A stretch of DNA of 64,000 nucleotides from the NCBI RefSeq assembly GCF_042662625.1, contig NZ_JBHSXH010000015.1:1612001-1676000 (forward strand). The letters are read 5' to 3'. Each line of letters opens with the position of its first letter. Position 1 is the first letter of the stretch. This stretch comes from Halopelagius fulvigenes. Lineage in GTDB: Archaea > Halobacteriota > Halobacteria > Halobacteriales > Haloferacaceae. The notes beneath the pieces were generated by a model. It worked only from the letters and a program-made list of their open reading frames with translations. It was not told the origin of the DNA and searched no databases. Shown here piece by piece: positions 17,313-26,324 of the stretch. Position numbers and translations under genes: made by a program.

Positions 17313-17978
17313 TCAGTCGATGTAGTCGAGTGCGTCCTCGACTCGTCCGATTTCGGGGCCGGTCGTCTCCTCACCGACCACGTAGTCGGAGTTGTTGGCC
17401 ACGAGACCGGACCCGACGAGGGGCGCGCCGTAGTTGACCGTCCCGATGTCCGCGCGGACGTCGAGGAGTTCCTCGAGCGCTTCGAGTTCCGGTTCGCGGG
17501 ACTTGGGGTGACAGAGGACGCCCCTGTCGTTGGCGACGGCGGCGGTGCCGATGGTTCGGACGTCGGCGAGGTCGCCGTGTTCGACCGGCACCCCGAGGCC
17601 GTCTTCGACCGCTTCGACGGCCTCCTCGGAGAGGTCGGGGTGGACGCACGCGCCGTAGTTGTTCGCCAACACGACGTTTCCGGCGGCGTTGATCCGACCC
17701 GGCAGCTCCGTCACCGGGAGGTCGGCCGCCTCGGCTATCGCCTCCTTCTCGCGGTCGGTCGCACGGGCGGAGACGAGAACGCCGTTCTCGTTACCGGTCG
17801 CGAGTGCGCCGACCGTTCCCGACCCGCCGACGGTCGTCTTCACGGCCGGAACGCCGAGCTCGTCGCTCATCGACTCGACGAGGCCGTCGTCCGCGTCCGG
17901 GCGGACGATGAGCACGTCGTCGGTGACGCGAGCGAAGACGCCGACGTACGACGAGCCGGCGAAGGAGGCGCGAAGCAC
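17313..17978 (-). CDS. eif6: Translation initiation factor eIF-6
   Basis: A 221-residue eIF6, which binds the large ribosomal subunit and keeps it from joining the small subunit prematurely. The fivefold alpha/beta propeller is visible as repeats around VGVFARVTDDVLIVRPD, GTVGALATGNENGVLVS, INAAGNVVLANNYGACVHP, ADVRTIGTAAVANDRGVLCHP and VGSGLVANNSDYVVG. Length is typical. It sits three bases downstream of the L31e stop, so both are read from the L39e promoter; a 206-bp spacer then separates it from rpl18a. Confidence 0.96.
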   Translation of the reverse strand: MLRASFAGSSYVGVFARVTDDVLIVRPDADDGLVESMSDELGVPAVKTTVGGSGTVGALATGNENGVLVSARATDREKEAIAEAADLPVTELPGRINAAGNVVLANNYGACVHPDLSEEAVEAVEDGLGVPVEHGDLADVRTIGTAAVANDRGVLCHPKSREPELEALEELLDVRADIGTVNYGAPLVGSGLVANNSDYVVGEETTGPEIGRVEDALDYID

Positions 17979-17981
17979 CGT

Positions 17982-18260
17982 TTACTCTGCCGGTTCCGCT
18001 TCGACGACGGGTTCGCCGTCCTCGTCGAAGCGAGCCGCGCGAACGCGGAACTTGCTCGGCGGCTTCTGGCGACCGTGCGCCCAGATGTCCTCGTTGACCT
18101 GGGGGTCGAGACGGACGGCGTCCTCCTCGACTTTGAAGTGCTTGGCGAGGTGCTGGCGGATGAGCTTCATCGCGCGGTCCGCCGCCTTCTGCGAGGGGAC
18201 GTTCTTGGCGTCGCGGAGCGGTACCGTGATGACGCGTTCTTCGAAGTCGCTTGCGCTCAT
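17982..18260 (-). CDS. rpl31e: 50S ribosomal protein L31e
   Basis: A 92-residue L31e. Typical features are ERVITVPLRDAKNVPSQKAADRAMKLIRQHLAKHF and the C-terminal KFRVRAARFDEDG. It is a protein of the polypeptide exit-tunnel rim, so its link with targeting factors in this operon is natural. It begins three bases after the L39e stop and ends three bases before the eIF6 start. Confidence 0.96.
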   Translation of the reverse strand: MSASDFEERVITVPLRDAKNVPSQKAADRAMKLIRQHLAKHFKVEEDAVRLDPQVNEDIWAHGRQKPPSKFRVRAARFDEDGEPVVEAEPAE

Positions 18261-18263
18261 TGG

Positions 18264-18416
18264 TTACTCGTCCGTGTCGCTCCGCCGCCAGTTGCGGCGC
18301 TTGGGGTTGCGCGTGACTTCCATGTCCGTCTTCAGCATGACCCACGCGGGGACGCGGCTGTTCTGACGCTCCAGTTTCGCCAGCCGCTTCTTCTTCGCCT
18401 TCGTCTTCTTGCTCAT
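18264..18416 (-). CDS. rpl39e: 50S ribosomal protein L39e
   Basis: A 50-residue, strongly basic L39e, one of the smallest ribosomal proteins, lining the exit tunnel. The sequence MSKKTKAKKKRLAKLERQNS then VPAWVMLKTDMEVTRNPKRRNWRR is characteristic throughout. It is the first gene of the operon; a TATA-like box lies 25-34 nt upstream. Confidence 0.95.
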   Translation of the reverse strand: MSKKTKAKKKRLAKLERQNSRVPAWVMLKTDMEVTRNPKRRNWRRSDTDE

Positions 18417-18440
18417 AGTGGACGATGTTTTCTCTGGCCC

Positions 18441-18450
18441 GCATAAAATC
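18441..18450 (-). promoter_or_regulatory. TATA box of the rpl39e-rpl31e-eif6 operon
   Basis: On the minus strand gattttatgc lies 25-34 nt before the rpl39e ATG, the distance expected for an archaeal TATA box with a very short leader. Confidence 0.6.
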
Positions 18451-18565
18451 TTGTTCCTTCGGCCCCGCCCCGTGCGAGGGCGTCACAGCCCGAATCCGAC
18501 GACTCCGGCGGAGTACCGTCGGGAAACCGAGTCATTCACGACGGGCGACCGTCTCCGGGTAACCG

Positions 18566-19504
18566 ATGCGTCACCGAACTACCGCAGTTTTCCTTCTCGT
18601 CTCCGCCGTCTGGGGGACGGCCTTCATGGCCACGAAAGTCGGTCTCAGGTCGCTTCCCCCCGCCCTGTTCGCCGCCGTCCGGTTCACGCTCGCGGCCGCA
18701 CTCCTCTTCTGTCTCGCCTCCACCCGGGGCGACAGGCTCCGCCCGCGGACGAGGGCGGAGTGGGTCCCCGTCCTGACGGGCGGCGTGTTCACCATCGGCG
18801 TCCACCACGCCTTCCTGTTCACCGGCCAGCAGTACGTCCAGAGCGCCGTCGCCGCCGTCCTCCTCGGCCTCATCCCCGTCATCACCCCGGCGCTGACGCG
18901 CCTCACCGCCTCGACGGAGCGACTGACGCCCGTCGGCGCGGTGGGCGTCGCACTCGGCTTCGTCGGCGTCGTCGTCATCGCCGACCCGGACCCCTCGAAC
19001 CTCCTCGGGTCGGAGCTTCGCGGCGTCGTCCTCGTCCTCGCCTCTGCGGTGGCGTTCGCCCTCGGTGCGGTGTTGACCCACGACGCGAAGTCCGCGCTCC
19101 CCCTCGTCTCCACGCAGGCGTGGATGATGGTCGTCGGCGCGGCGTTCCTGCACGTCACCACCCTCGCGCTTCCGTGGGAGTCGTACGCCGACGTCTCGTG
19201 GACGCCCGACGCCATCGCGGCACTCGCGTACCTCTCCGTCGTCGCCGGCGCGGGCGGGTTCCTGCTTTACTTCTGGCTCCTCGACCGAATCGGACCGGTA
19301 GAGGCGAGCCTCTTGGAGTACGTCATCCCGGTGTTCGCCGCGATAGCCGGGTGGGTCGCACTCGGCGAGACGCTGGACGACACCACCGTCGTCGGCTTCG
19401 TCGCCATCTTCGTCGGCTTCGTCCTCGTGAAACGGGAGACGATTCGGGGCGAACTCCGGCGGATGCGGACCGGCAGTCGGGCGCGGGCGAACGACGCCGA
19501 CTGA
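18566..19504 (+). CDS. DMT superfamily (EamA) transporter
   Basis: A 312-residue membrane protein with ten predicted helices arranged as two EamA repeats. The first begins FLLVSAVWGTAFMATKVGL with the following PPALFAAVRFTLAAALLF; the second includes VLASAVAFALGAVLTHDAKS and ends with LEYVIPVFAAIAGWVALGE. The drug/metabolite transporter superfamily moves small metabolites; the substrate cannot be inferred. It is divergent from the L39e operon and convergent with thpR. Confidence 0.9.
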   Translation: MRHRTTAVFLLVSAVWGTAFMATKVGLRSLPPALFAAVRFTLAAALLFCLASTRGDRLRPRTRAEWVPVLTGGVFTIGVHHAFLFTGQQYVQSAVAAVLLGLIPVITPALTRLTASTERLTPVGAVGVALGFVGVVVIADPDPSNLLGSELRGVVLVLASAVAFALGAVLTHDAKSALPLVSTQAWMMVVGAAFLHVTTLALPWESYADVSWTPDAIAALAYLSVVAGAGGFLLYFWLLDRIGPVEASLLEYVIPVFAAIAGWVALGETLDDTTVVGFVAIFVGFVLVKRETIRGELRRMRTGSRARANDAD

Positions 19505-19520
19505 GGCGGCGGAGAGCGGC

Positions 19521-20081
19521 TTACAGCTCTACCCGCGTTACCGTGTCGTACTTCGGCCCCTCGCCGGTGAGCGTGCTCTCCTTCAGCCGAATCTCCTCGA
19601 CACGGAACGTCCCCAACTCCGGGTCGTCCTCCTCGACGACCCGTCGGACGAGATCTTTCCCCCGCGCGTCGTCCATCCGCGCGATGGTGACGTGCGGCGT
19701 GAACTCGTGGGGCTCCTCCTCGAAGCCGAGTTCGACCGTCTCGCGTTCGACCGCCTCGTGGAGGCGCGTCGTCTCCGCCGCGCCCGCGCCGTCCCGGATG
19801 CCGGTCCAGACGACGCTGATGTAGTCGAGCGAGGGGAAGACGCCGAACCCGCCGACCGTCGCGTCGAACGGGCCGACGCCCGCGTCGGCGACGGCGGACT
19901 CTATCGCCGCCTCGATCTCGGGGACGCGCTCCGAATCCGTATCGCCGAGGAACTTCAGCGTGAGGTGCGCCTGTTCGGGGTCGGTGAACCGAAGGCCGTC
20001 GGCGTCCGAAAAGCGGGCTTGCGCGTCCGCGACGGCCGCCGTCAGCGTCTCGGGGAGGTCGATGCTCACGAAGAGTCGCAT
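19521..20081 (-). CDS. thpR: RNA 2',3'-cyclic phosphodiesterase / 2'-5' RNA ligase family
   Basis: A 186-residue 2H phosphoesterase. Both HxTx motifs are present: HLTL at 39-42 and HVTI at 130-133, which place the two catalytic histidines in the bilobal active site. The start MRLFVSIDLPE is the family's usual N-terminus; the frame is open further upstream but into non-conserved sequence. ThpR enzymes hydrolyse 2',3'-cyclic phosphates and can reversibly join 2'-5' RNA ends; the archaeal role is probably in tRNA processing or cyclic-phosphate repair. Confidence 0.92.
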   Translation of the reverse strand: MRLFVSIDLPETLTAAVADAQARFSDADGLRFTDPEQAHLTLKFLGDTDSERVPEIEAAIESAVADAGVGPFDATVGGFGVFPSLDYISVVWTGIRDGAGAAETTRLHEAVERETVELGFEEEPHEFTPHVTIARMDDARGKDLVRRVVEEDDPELGTFRVEEIRLKESTLTGEGPKYDTVTRVEL

Positions 20082-20228
20082 ACGGCGAGTGGGGTCGCCG
20101 CGAACGTAAATGTCGGCGGTGACGGCCGCGGACGACCGGACTCGGGGACGCCGCGAGGACGACACCGCGCGGCGGCGACACCGCCACGTGACGTAGTGCT
20201 TAACCGTCCCGGCACCTAACCGCGGCGT

Positions 20229-20972
20229 ATGGCAGAAGACGGCGAGCGAGACCGTCCCCACCGGTTCTCCGAAGGACAAGGGTTCGACGAGGACTACGAG
20301 GAGTTCTCGCTGGATCCGCCCGAGTTGAAGATGGACCCCACCAAGGAGGACCCGGTGGACACGCGCGTCATCACCGACACGCTGGACGAGCGTAACATCG
20401 CGTCCGAGGAAGTGGACGTAGAACAGCTCATCGACGTCGGCCTCTCGTACATGCAGATAAACCGGTTCGAGGAGGCCACCGAGACGTTCGAACGCGCCGC
20501 CCGGTTCGCCGAGGAGGGCTCGGCGGAACAGCAGGAGGCGTGGGTGAACAAGGGGGCCGCACACGCCCAACTCGAAGAGTACGACCAGGCTATCGGCGCG
20601 TACCGCGAGGCGCTCAGCATCGACGCCGCCGAACACGAGGCGGACGCCCACACGAATCTGGCCTACGCCCTCTGGGAGTTCGGCGAGACGGAGGAGGCGC
20701 TCGAACACGCCGAACGCGCCGTGGAGTCCGACCCGCGCTTCCCGCAGGCGTGGTACAACCGCGGCTTCTTCCTGCACGAACGCGGCCTGAACGAGGACGC
20801 CGTGAACGCGTTCGACAACGCAATCCGCCTCGGGATGCGAAACGCCGACGTGTTAGAGGAGAAGGCCCGCGCCCTCGAAGAGCTCGGCGAGAGCGAGGAG
20901 GCCGAACGCGTCCAAGAGCAGGCGAACGAACTCCGCAGGCAGCAAGAGCAGCAGCTCGTCGAGGACCGGTGA
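20229..20972 (+). CDS. Tetratricopeptide repeat protein
   Basis: A 247-residue soluble protein with an acidic N-terminal extension (residues 1-65) and four to five TPR units from about residue 70 to 225. Examples are IDVGLSYMQINRFEEATETF, VNKGAAHAQLEEYDQAIGAY, TNLAYALWEFGETEEALEHA and YNRGFFLHERGLNEDAVNAF. It probably acts as a protein-protein adaptor. The stop overlaps the start of the DUF424 gene (TGATG), so the two are co-expressed, an arrangement that could indicate a shared process. No partner is identifiable. Confidence 0.88.
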   Translation: MAEDGERDRPHRFSEGQGFDEDYEEFSLDPPELKMDPTKEDPVDTRVITDTLDERNIASEEVDVEQLIDVGLSYMQINRFEEATETFERAARFAEEGSAEQQEAWVNKGAAHAQLEEYDQAIGAYREALSIDAAEHEADAHTNLAYALWEFGETEEALEHAERAVESDPRFPQAWYNRGFFLHERGLNEDAVNAFDNAIRLGMRNADVLEEKARALEELGESEEAERVQEQANELRRQQEQQLVEDR

Positions 20973-21274
20973 TGCTACTCCGCGAACGACAGACGCCGGA
21001 GGGGCTACTCGTCTCCGTCTGCGACGACGACTGCCTCGGCGAGACGTACGAGAACGGGACGGTGTCGCTGGAGGTGACCGAGGAGTTCTACGGCGGCGAG
21101 GAGGCCGAACGCGTAGACGAGGACGCCGTCGTCGATAGCCTGACGCGCGCGACGGTGGCGAACATCGTCGGCGAACGCGCCGTCGGCGTCGCCGTCGAGG
21201 CGGGCATCGTGGACGAGGAGACCGTCCTCGACGTGGGCGAGACGCGCCACGCGCAACTGCTCTGGATGCGGTAG
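20972..21274 (+). CDS. DUF424 family protein
   Basis: A 100-residue archaeal DUF424 protein (COG2412). Typical elements are LLVSVCDDDCLGETYENG, LEVTEEFYGG and the segment ATVANIVGERAVGVAVEAGIV. Such proteins are conserved in archaea and proposed to bind nucleic acid, but no function is proven. The ATG is fixed by overlap with the TPR gene stop codon. Two of the three cysteines lie in the CDDDC motif. Confidence 0.85.
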   Translation: MLLRERQTPEGLLVSVCDDDCLGETYENGTVSLEVTEEFYGGEEAERVDEDAVVDSLTRATVANIVGERAVGVAVEAGIVDEETVLDVGETRHAQLLWMR

Positions 21275-21569
21275 ACGCGACGAACGCTCGCCTTCTGCTT
21301 CCGACTCGGCGCGGAGACGCGCTCTCGATTCGGTTTTGCTCCGATTTCCGACGCCCGGGAGCGGCCGCGTCCGTCCGCCGAGGAGAGAAGCGAGGGAGCG
21401 ACGGGCGCGGAGTGAACGAGTCGCAGGGCGAACGCGGTTCGGAGGGGGCCCGGCGGACGAGTCGCACAGCCGTTTTCGACCGCGACGCCGACGGAGAGTA
21501 ACCGAATTCCGTTTCGTTTCGACGCCGGGACCGAAGACGTGTTAGTGCTGTGGACGCTATCTGCCTTTA

Positions 21570-22850
21570 ATGGAAGCGCAGGAATCGTACCCAGTTGACG
21601 TCGCGGCCATCCGCGAGGACTTCCCCATCCTCGAACGGAAAGTCGGCGGCGACATCACGACGCCCGGCGAGAGCCCAGACGACTCCCTGCCGCTGGTGTA
21701 TCTCGACAACGCGGCCACGAGTCAGACGCCGAAACAGGTCGTCGAGGCCATCGTCGATTACTACTACGGCTACAACTCGAACGTCCACCGCGGCATCCAC
21801 CACCTCAGTCAGGAGGCGTCCGTCGCGTACGAGAACGCCCACGACAGGGCCGCCGAGTTCATCGGCGCGTCCGGCGGGCGCGAGGAGATCGTGTTCACGA
21901 AGAACACCACCGAGGCGATGAACCTCGTCGCCTACGCGTGGGGCCTGAACGAACTCGGACCCGGCGACAGCGTCGTCCTCACGCAGATGGAGCACCACGC
22001 GTCGCTCGTCACGTGGCAGCAGATAGCCAAGAAGACGGGCGCGGAGGTGCGGTACATCCGCGTCACCGACGAGGGCTACCTCGATATGGACCACGCGAAG
22101 GAGCTCATCGACGACTCCACGAAGATGGTGAGTGCGGTCCACGTCTCGAACACCCTCGGCACCATCGTCCCCGTCTCTGAACTCGCCGATATGGCCCACG
22201 AAGTGGGCGCGTACGTCTTCGTGGACGGCGCGCAGTCCGTCCCGACCCGACCGGTGGACGTCGAGGACATCGACGCCGATTTCTTCGCGTTCTCGGGGCA
22301 CAAGATGCTCGGCCCGACGGGCATCGGCGTCCTCTACGGCAAGAAGGAGATCCTGGAAGAGACCGAACCCTACCTCTACGGCGGGTCGATGATTCGGAGC
22401 GTCACCTACGAGGACTCCACGTGGGAGGACCTCCCGTGGAAGTTCGAGGCCGGGACGCCGCCGATAGCGCAGGGTATCGGCCTGCACGCGGCCATCGACT
22501 ACCTCGACGAGATCGGGATGGAGAACGTCCAGGCCCACGAGGAACACCTCGCGAAGTACGCCTACGACGAGCTCTCGGCGTTCGACGACATCGAAATCTA
22601 CGGGCCGCCCGGCGACGACAGGGGCGGTCTGGTCGGGTTCAACTTAGACGGCGTCCACTCCCACGACCTCTCCAGCATCCTCAACGACCACGGCGTCGCC
22701 ATTCGCGCGGGCGACCACTGCACGCAACCCCTCCACGACGAACTCGGCGTGCCGGCCTCCACGCGGGCGTCGTTCTACATCTACAACACGCGCGAAGAGG
22801 TCGACAAACTGGTCGAGGCCATCGACGACGCGCGGCAGTTGTTCGCCTGA
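21570..22850 (+). CDS. sufS: Cysteine desulfurase SufS
   Basis: A 426-residue class V aminotransferase-fold enzyme that removes sulfur from cysteine for Fe-S clusters. The PLP lysine is K245 (FSGHKMLGPTGIG), the active-site cysteine is C384 in RAGDHCTQPL, and the type II SufS pattern is seen in QMEHHASLVTWQQIA and EAGTPPIAQGIGL. An insertion at residues 24-40 (GGDITTPGESPDDSLPL) lengthens the N-terminal region relative to bacterial enzymes. SufU follows 97 bp downstream and is its sulfur-accepting partner. SufBCD genes are not in the window. Confidence 0.95.
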   Translation: MEAQESYPVDVAAIREDFPILERKVGGDITTPGESPDDSLPLVYLDNAATSQTPKQVVEAIVDYYYGYNSNVHRGIHHLSQEASVAYENAHDRAAEFIGASGGREEIVFTKNTTEAMNLVAYAWGLNELGPGDSVVLTQMEHHASLVTWQQIAKKTGAEVRYIRVTDEGYLDMDHAKELIDDSTKMVSAVHVSNTLGTIVPVSELADMAHEVGAYVFVDGAQSVPTRPVDVEDIDADFFAFSGHKMLGPTGIGVLYGKKEILEETEPYLYGGSMIRSVTYEDSTWEDLPWKFEAGTPPIAQGIGLHAAIDYLDEIGMENVQAHEEHLAKYAYDELSAFDDIEIYGPPGDDRGGLVGFNLDGVHSHDLSSILNDHGVAIRAGDHCTQPLHDELGVPASTRASFYIYNTREEVDKLVEAIDDARQLFA

Positions 22851-22947
22851 TTCGGGCGGTTCGCCGCCGAACTCCGGCCGACCGACCGCCGCGGAACGTT
22901 CCCGCCCCGGAACCCTTTTTGGCCGCACCACCGTATCGCAGACAACT

Positions 22948-23370
22948 ATGGGCATGGGCTCCGACATGTATCGGCAGCAGATTTTGGACCACTACAAGAA
23001 CCCCCGGAACAAGGGCGAGATGGAGGACCCGACGTTCACCCACACCGGGGAGAACCCCTCCTGCGGCGACACCATCACGATGAACGTCCGTCTGGAGGAC
23101 GACGGCGAGACCATCGACTTCGTCAGTTTCACCGGCGACGGGTGCGCCATCAGTCAGGCGTCCGCGAGCATGCTCACCCAGAACCTCCCGGGGACGACGC
23201 TCTCGGAGCTCGAAGAGATGGACCGCGACGACATCATCGAGATGCTCGGCGTGGACATCTCGCCGATGCGAATCAAGTGCGCCGTCCTCGCAGAGAAAGT
23301 CGCGCAGGACGGCGCGAAGCTCCACGAGGGCGAGGACATCGACATCGACCGGACGACCACCGAAGAGTAA
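22948..23370 (+). CDS. sufU: SufU Fe-S assembly / sulfurtransferase protein
   Basis: A 140-residue IscU-fold protein with the three conserved cysteines C39 (NPSCGD), C66 (GDGCAIS) and C111 (RIKCAVL) plus D41, which form the zinc site that accepts sulfur from SufS. The SufU-specific longer segment between C66 and C111 is present. ATG at 22954 is a possible alternative start. A TATA-like tttttgg about 30 nt upstream suggests it can also be transcribed separately from sufS. Confidence 0.93.
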   Translation: MGMGSDMYRQQILDHYKNPRNKGEMEDPTFTHTGENPSCGDTITMNVRLEDDGETIDFVSFTGDGCAISQASASMLTQNLPGTTLSELEEMDRDDIIEMLGVDISPMRIKCAVLAEKVAQDGAKLHEGEDIDIDRTTTEE

Positions 23371-23519
23371 CGCTCTCCGTCTCTCTCCTCTCTGTTCGTC
23401 CCGCGTGCGGAGTCGTGACTGGCGAGTGCGGCGGAAACACGAAAAGAGAGCGTCGGGGAAAGGGAAATCCGGTGTGACCCGGGGGAATGCGTGCGTCGGA
23501 GTGACGCAGAGTCCGTGGT

Positions 23520-24551
23520 TTACTCGGGCATCAGGCCGCCGTCCTGCACGCGCATCACGGCCTCGCCGTCGGCGAGGTTCGGCGCGTCCACGAGGCGGAC
23601 GATACGCTTGTCGCCCTTCGACTTGCGGAGGTAGATGCGGAACGTGGAGGTGTGACCGAGGATGTTCCCGCCGATGGGTTGCGTCGGGTCGCCGAAGTAC
23701 GAGTCGGGGTTCGACGCGACCTGATTCGTCACGAGGACGATGGAGTTGTACAGGTCGCCGATGCGCATCAGGTCGTGGAGGTGTTTGTTGAGCTTCTGCT
23801 GGCGTTCCGCGAGTTCGCCGCGGCCGACGTACTCGGCGCGGAAGTGAGCGGTCAGCGAGTCCACGCAGACGAGACGGACCGGGTACTCCGAGTCCTCGTG
23901 CTCGCTGGCGAGCTCCTTGGCCTTCTCCGCGAGGAGAATCTGGTGGTTGGAGTTGAACGCCTTCGCGACGTGAATCTTGTCGAGGATGTCGTCGAGGAGT
24001 TCCTGCATCGCGCCCTCGTCGTCGGGCGTCCCCTCGATTTCGCGGTCGTCCATCGTCGCCTGAAGCGTCTCGTCGTCCAGACCGCGGACCATGTCGTCGA
24101 TACGCTCCGGGCGGAACGTGTCCTCGGAGTCGATGAAGATGCAGCTGCCGTGGAGGCCGCCGTGGTCGCGCGGGAGCTGGACGTTGACCGCCATCTGGTG
24201 GGTCACCTGCGACTTTCCGGCACCGAACTCGCCGTACACCTCGGTGATGGACTGGGTCTCCAGACCGCCGCCGAGTAGGTCGTCGGCCTCGGGGATGCGC
24301 CAGCTGAGCTTGCCGATCTGCTGGCGTCGTTCGAGGACCATTGAACCGGTCTCGAAGCCGCCGACGTCTGCGGCGTCTCGGGCCGCGTTGATGATGTCCG
24401 ACGCCGTGCTACTGCCGATGTCCGCCTTGTTCGAGAGCTCGCCGGGGCTCGCAACCGCGATGCTCTGGTAGCTCTCGTAACCGGTGTCGATGAGTTTGTC
24501 CGCCGTCGCGGGACCGACGCCGGGGAGACTCTCTAAATCGTCTTCTGCCAT
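23520..24551 (-). CDS. radA: DNA repair and recombination protein RadA
   Basis: A 343-residue archaeal recombinase, the functional counterpart of Rad51/RecA. Residues 5-60 form the helix-hairpin-helix N-domain (LPGVGPATADKLIDTGYESY). The core has Walker A GEFGAGKS (107-114), Walker B LVCVDSLTAHF and the L1/L2 DNA-binding loops around ILVTNQVASNPDSYFGDP. The length equals that of Haloferax RadA and no intein interrupts the gene, although haloarchaeal radA homologues can carry them. Monocistronic. Confidence 0.97.
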   Translation of the reverse strand: MAEDDLESLPGVGPATADKLIDTGYESYQSIAVASPGELSNKADIGSSTASDIINAARDAADVGGFETGSMVLERRQQIGKLSWRIPEADDLLGGGLETQSITEVYGEFGAGKSQVTHQMAVNVQLPRDHGGLHGSCIFIDSEDTFRPERIDDMVRGLDDETLQATMDDREIEGTPDDEGAMQELLDDILDKIHVAKAFNSNHQILLAEKAKELASEHEDSEYPVRLVCVDSLTAHFRAEYVGRGELAERQQKLNKHLHDLMRIGDLYNSIVLVTNQVASNPDSYFGDPTQPIGGNILGHTSTFRIYLRKSKGDKRIVRLVDAPNLADGEAVMRVQDGGLMPE

Positions 24552-24576
24552 CGTACTTTCTCCTCGGGCCTATACC

Positions 24577-24586
24577 CACATAAACC
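24577..24586 (-). promoter_or_regulatory. TATA-like box of radA
   Basis: On the minus strand gtttatgtgg lies 26-35 nt before the radA start, in AT-poor surroundings. Confidence 0.5.
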
Positions 24587-24795
24587 CTCGTTAACAGCGG
24601 AGTGAAAGTAAAAACGAGGGACGGCGGCGGGGGGACTAATGCGGTACAGTGAACGTTCAAATGGGAGAAATATTCTGGCGGCGGCGGCGAGCGACGCCTC
24701 TCGGATGCGGACGAGTCGGCGTCGAGAGGAGAGAATCGAGACGAAACGGGAGCGAGTCGATGAGACGGAGGAGCGTTACCGCCGGGAGGGGAGCG

Positions 24796-25401
24796 TCACT
24801 CCCACGGGTGGCCGCCGGGGCGGTCGGGCCACATCGGGTACCAGTACTCCTTGTCCGGTTCGAGTTCGAGTTCGCCGTCGAGGACGGACTCCAGCTTCAT
24901 CAGCACGCGTTCGTTCTGCTCTTTCCCGCGTTTCGGCGCGAACGGGTAGTACGCCCCGCGGCGGAACGAGTACACCCAGTACGCTCGCTGGCCGTCCTTC
25001 TCGAAGCCGAAGACGGCGACGAGGAGGCGCGACCCGTACCCGCGTTCGATGAACTCGTCGGCGGCGAAGTGGACGCTCGTGACGAGGTCCTCCGGGTCGT
25101 CGTCGCGGAGGACGACCCACTCCCACCCGTGGGAGTCCTCGCGCACCTCGAACGTAGTTCCGGTCTCCTCCTCGCCCGCGCCGAGGATGGCCTCCACCTC
25201 CTCGACGGTCCGTTCGAAGTCCGTGCTGTCGACCGAGGAGAAACAGAGGGCGGCCGCGCCGACGGAGTCGTAGCCGAGGTCGGCCTCCATCGTCAGGTAG
25301 GCAGTGCTCATCCCGAACAGGTCCTCGGGGTCGGCGTCGCGCGTCGCGTCCGCCTCGGCGCTGATCCCGAGGACGGAGCGGATGGAGTCGAACAGACCCA
25401 T
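24796..25401 (-). CDS. pspAB: PspA-associated protein PspAB
   Basis: A 201-residue cytoplasmic protein matching PspAB, a family found beside HtpX proteases and PspA-type envelope-stress genes. Recognisable are MGLFDSIRSVLGISAEADA, TMEADLGYDSVGAAALCFS, and the aromatic C-terminus with KEYWYPMWPDRPGGHPWE. It starts four bases after the HtpX stop on the same strand, so it is the second gene of the operon. A role in envelope-stress regulation is inferred from the family and neighbour; no enzyme motif is seen. Confidence 0.85.
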   Translation of the reverse strand: MGLFDSIRSVLGISAEADATRDADPEDLFGMSTAYLTMEADLGYDSVGAAALCFSSVDSTDFERTVEEVEAILGAGEEETGTTFEVREDSHGWEWVVLRDDDPEDLVTSVHFAADEFIERGYGSRLLVAVFGFEKDGQRAYWVYSFRRGAYYPFAPKRGKEQNERVLMKLESVLDGELELEPDKEYWYPMWPDRPGGHPWE

Positions 25402-25404
25402 CGT

Positions 25405-26274
25405 TCAGGCCGTCTCCATCTCGCGTTCGAGTTGGCGGAGTCGCTCGATGCGGCTCTCGGTCGGGGGGTGCGTCGAGAACAGCTTCCCGACGAACCCGGT
25501 CTTGATGGGGATGATGAAGAACGCGTTCATCTCCGACTGCTCCCGCAGGTCGTTCTTCGGCACCTGGTCCATCCGGCCGGATATCTTCTGGAGGGCGGAG
25601 GCGAGCGCCGAGGGCCTGCCGGTGATGAGCGCCGCCCCCCGGTCCGCGGCGTACTCGCGGTAGCGCGAGAGCGCGCGGATGAGGAAGAACGATATTATCC
25701 ACACGACGAGGGAGGCGAGGACGGCCACGAGGACGCCGCCGCCCTGCCGGTCGCGGTTGCCGCCGCCGAAGAAGAAGCCCCAGCGGACGACCATGAACGC
25801 CACCGTCGACAGGAACGACGCGATGGTCATCACCATCACGTCGCGGTTCTTCACGTGCGCGAGTTCGTGCGCGAGGACGCCCTCCAGTTCGTCACGGTCG
25901 AGCGTTCGGAGGAGGCCCGTCGTGACGGCGACGGCGGAACTCTTCTGGGACCGTCCGGTGGCGAACGCGTTCGGGACGCGCGAGTCTGCGACCGCCACCT
26001 TCGGTTTCGGCAGGTCCGCCTGCTGGCAGAGGCGCGAGATGGTCGCGTGCAACTCGGGGTACTCCTCTTCGGACACCTCCTTCGCGCCCATGCTGTAGAG
26101 CGCGAGCTTGTCGCTGAAGAAGAACTGCGCGCCGAGGAACAACACGACGAAGGGGAGGGCGACTGCGTAACCCGTTCGCAGTAGCACCGCCACGAAGACG
26201 ATGTACAGGGCGAAGAGCAGGAACATCGTGAACGCCATGCGCCCACGCAGTCCCCAGTCCCGTTTCCATTCCAT
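25405..26274 (-). CDS. htpX: Membrane zinc metalloprotease HtpX
   Basis: A 289-residue M48 membrane protease that degrades misfolded membrane proteins. It has two N-terminal helices (about 12-31, 37-53), the zinc motif HELAH at 136-140, two more helices (about 150-190), and the third-ligand glutamate within SRYREYAADRGAALITG. Length and layout are standard. It forms an operon with pspAB and has a clear TATA-like box upstream. Confidence 0.95.
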   Translation of the reverse strand: MEWKRDWGLRGRMAFTMFLLFALYIVFVAVLLRTGYAVALPFVVLFLGAQFFFSDKLALYSMGAKEVSEEEYPELHATISRLCQQADLPKPKVAVADSRVPNAFATGRSQKSSAVAVTTGLLRTLDRDELEGVLAHELAHVKNRDVMVMTIASFLSTVAFMVVRWGFFFGGGNRDRQGGGVLVAVLASLVVWIISFFLIRALSRYREYAADRGAALITGRPSALASALQKISGRMDQVPKNDLREQSEMNAFFIIPIKTGFVGKLFSTHPPTESRIERLRQLEREMETA

Positions 26275-26294
26275 ACAGTCTCTTCGCGCTCAGA

Positions 26295-26304
26295 GTTATA
26301 AACG
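26295..26304 (-). promoter_or_regulatory. TATA box of htpX-pspAB
   Basis: On the minus strand gcgtttataactc occupies 21-31 nt before the htpX ATG, fitting a short-leader archaeal promoter. The box lies just upstream of the divergent epimerase gene. Confidence 0.6.
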
Positions 26305-26324
26305 CTGTTGGAGGGAGGGGAATT

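Noticed and set aside
21275..21569. RNA gene or riboswitch upstream of sufS
   Set aside because: No cloverleaf or conserved riboswitch core could be drawn; only ordinary GC-rich spacer is seen.
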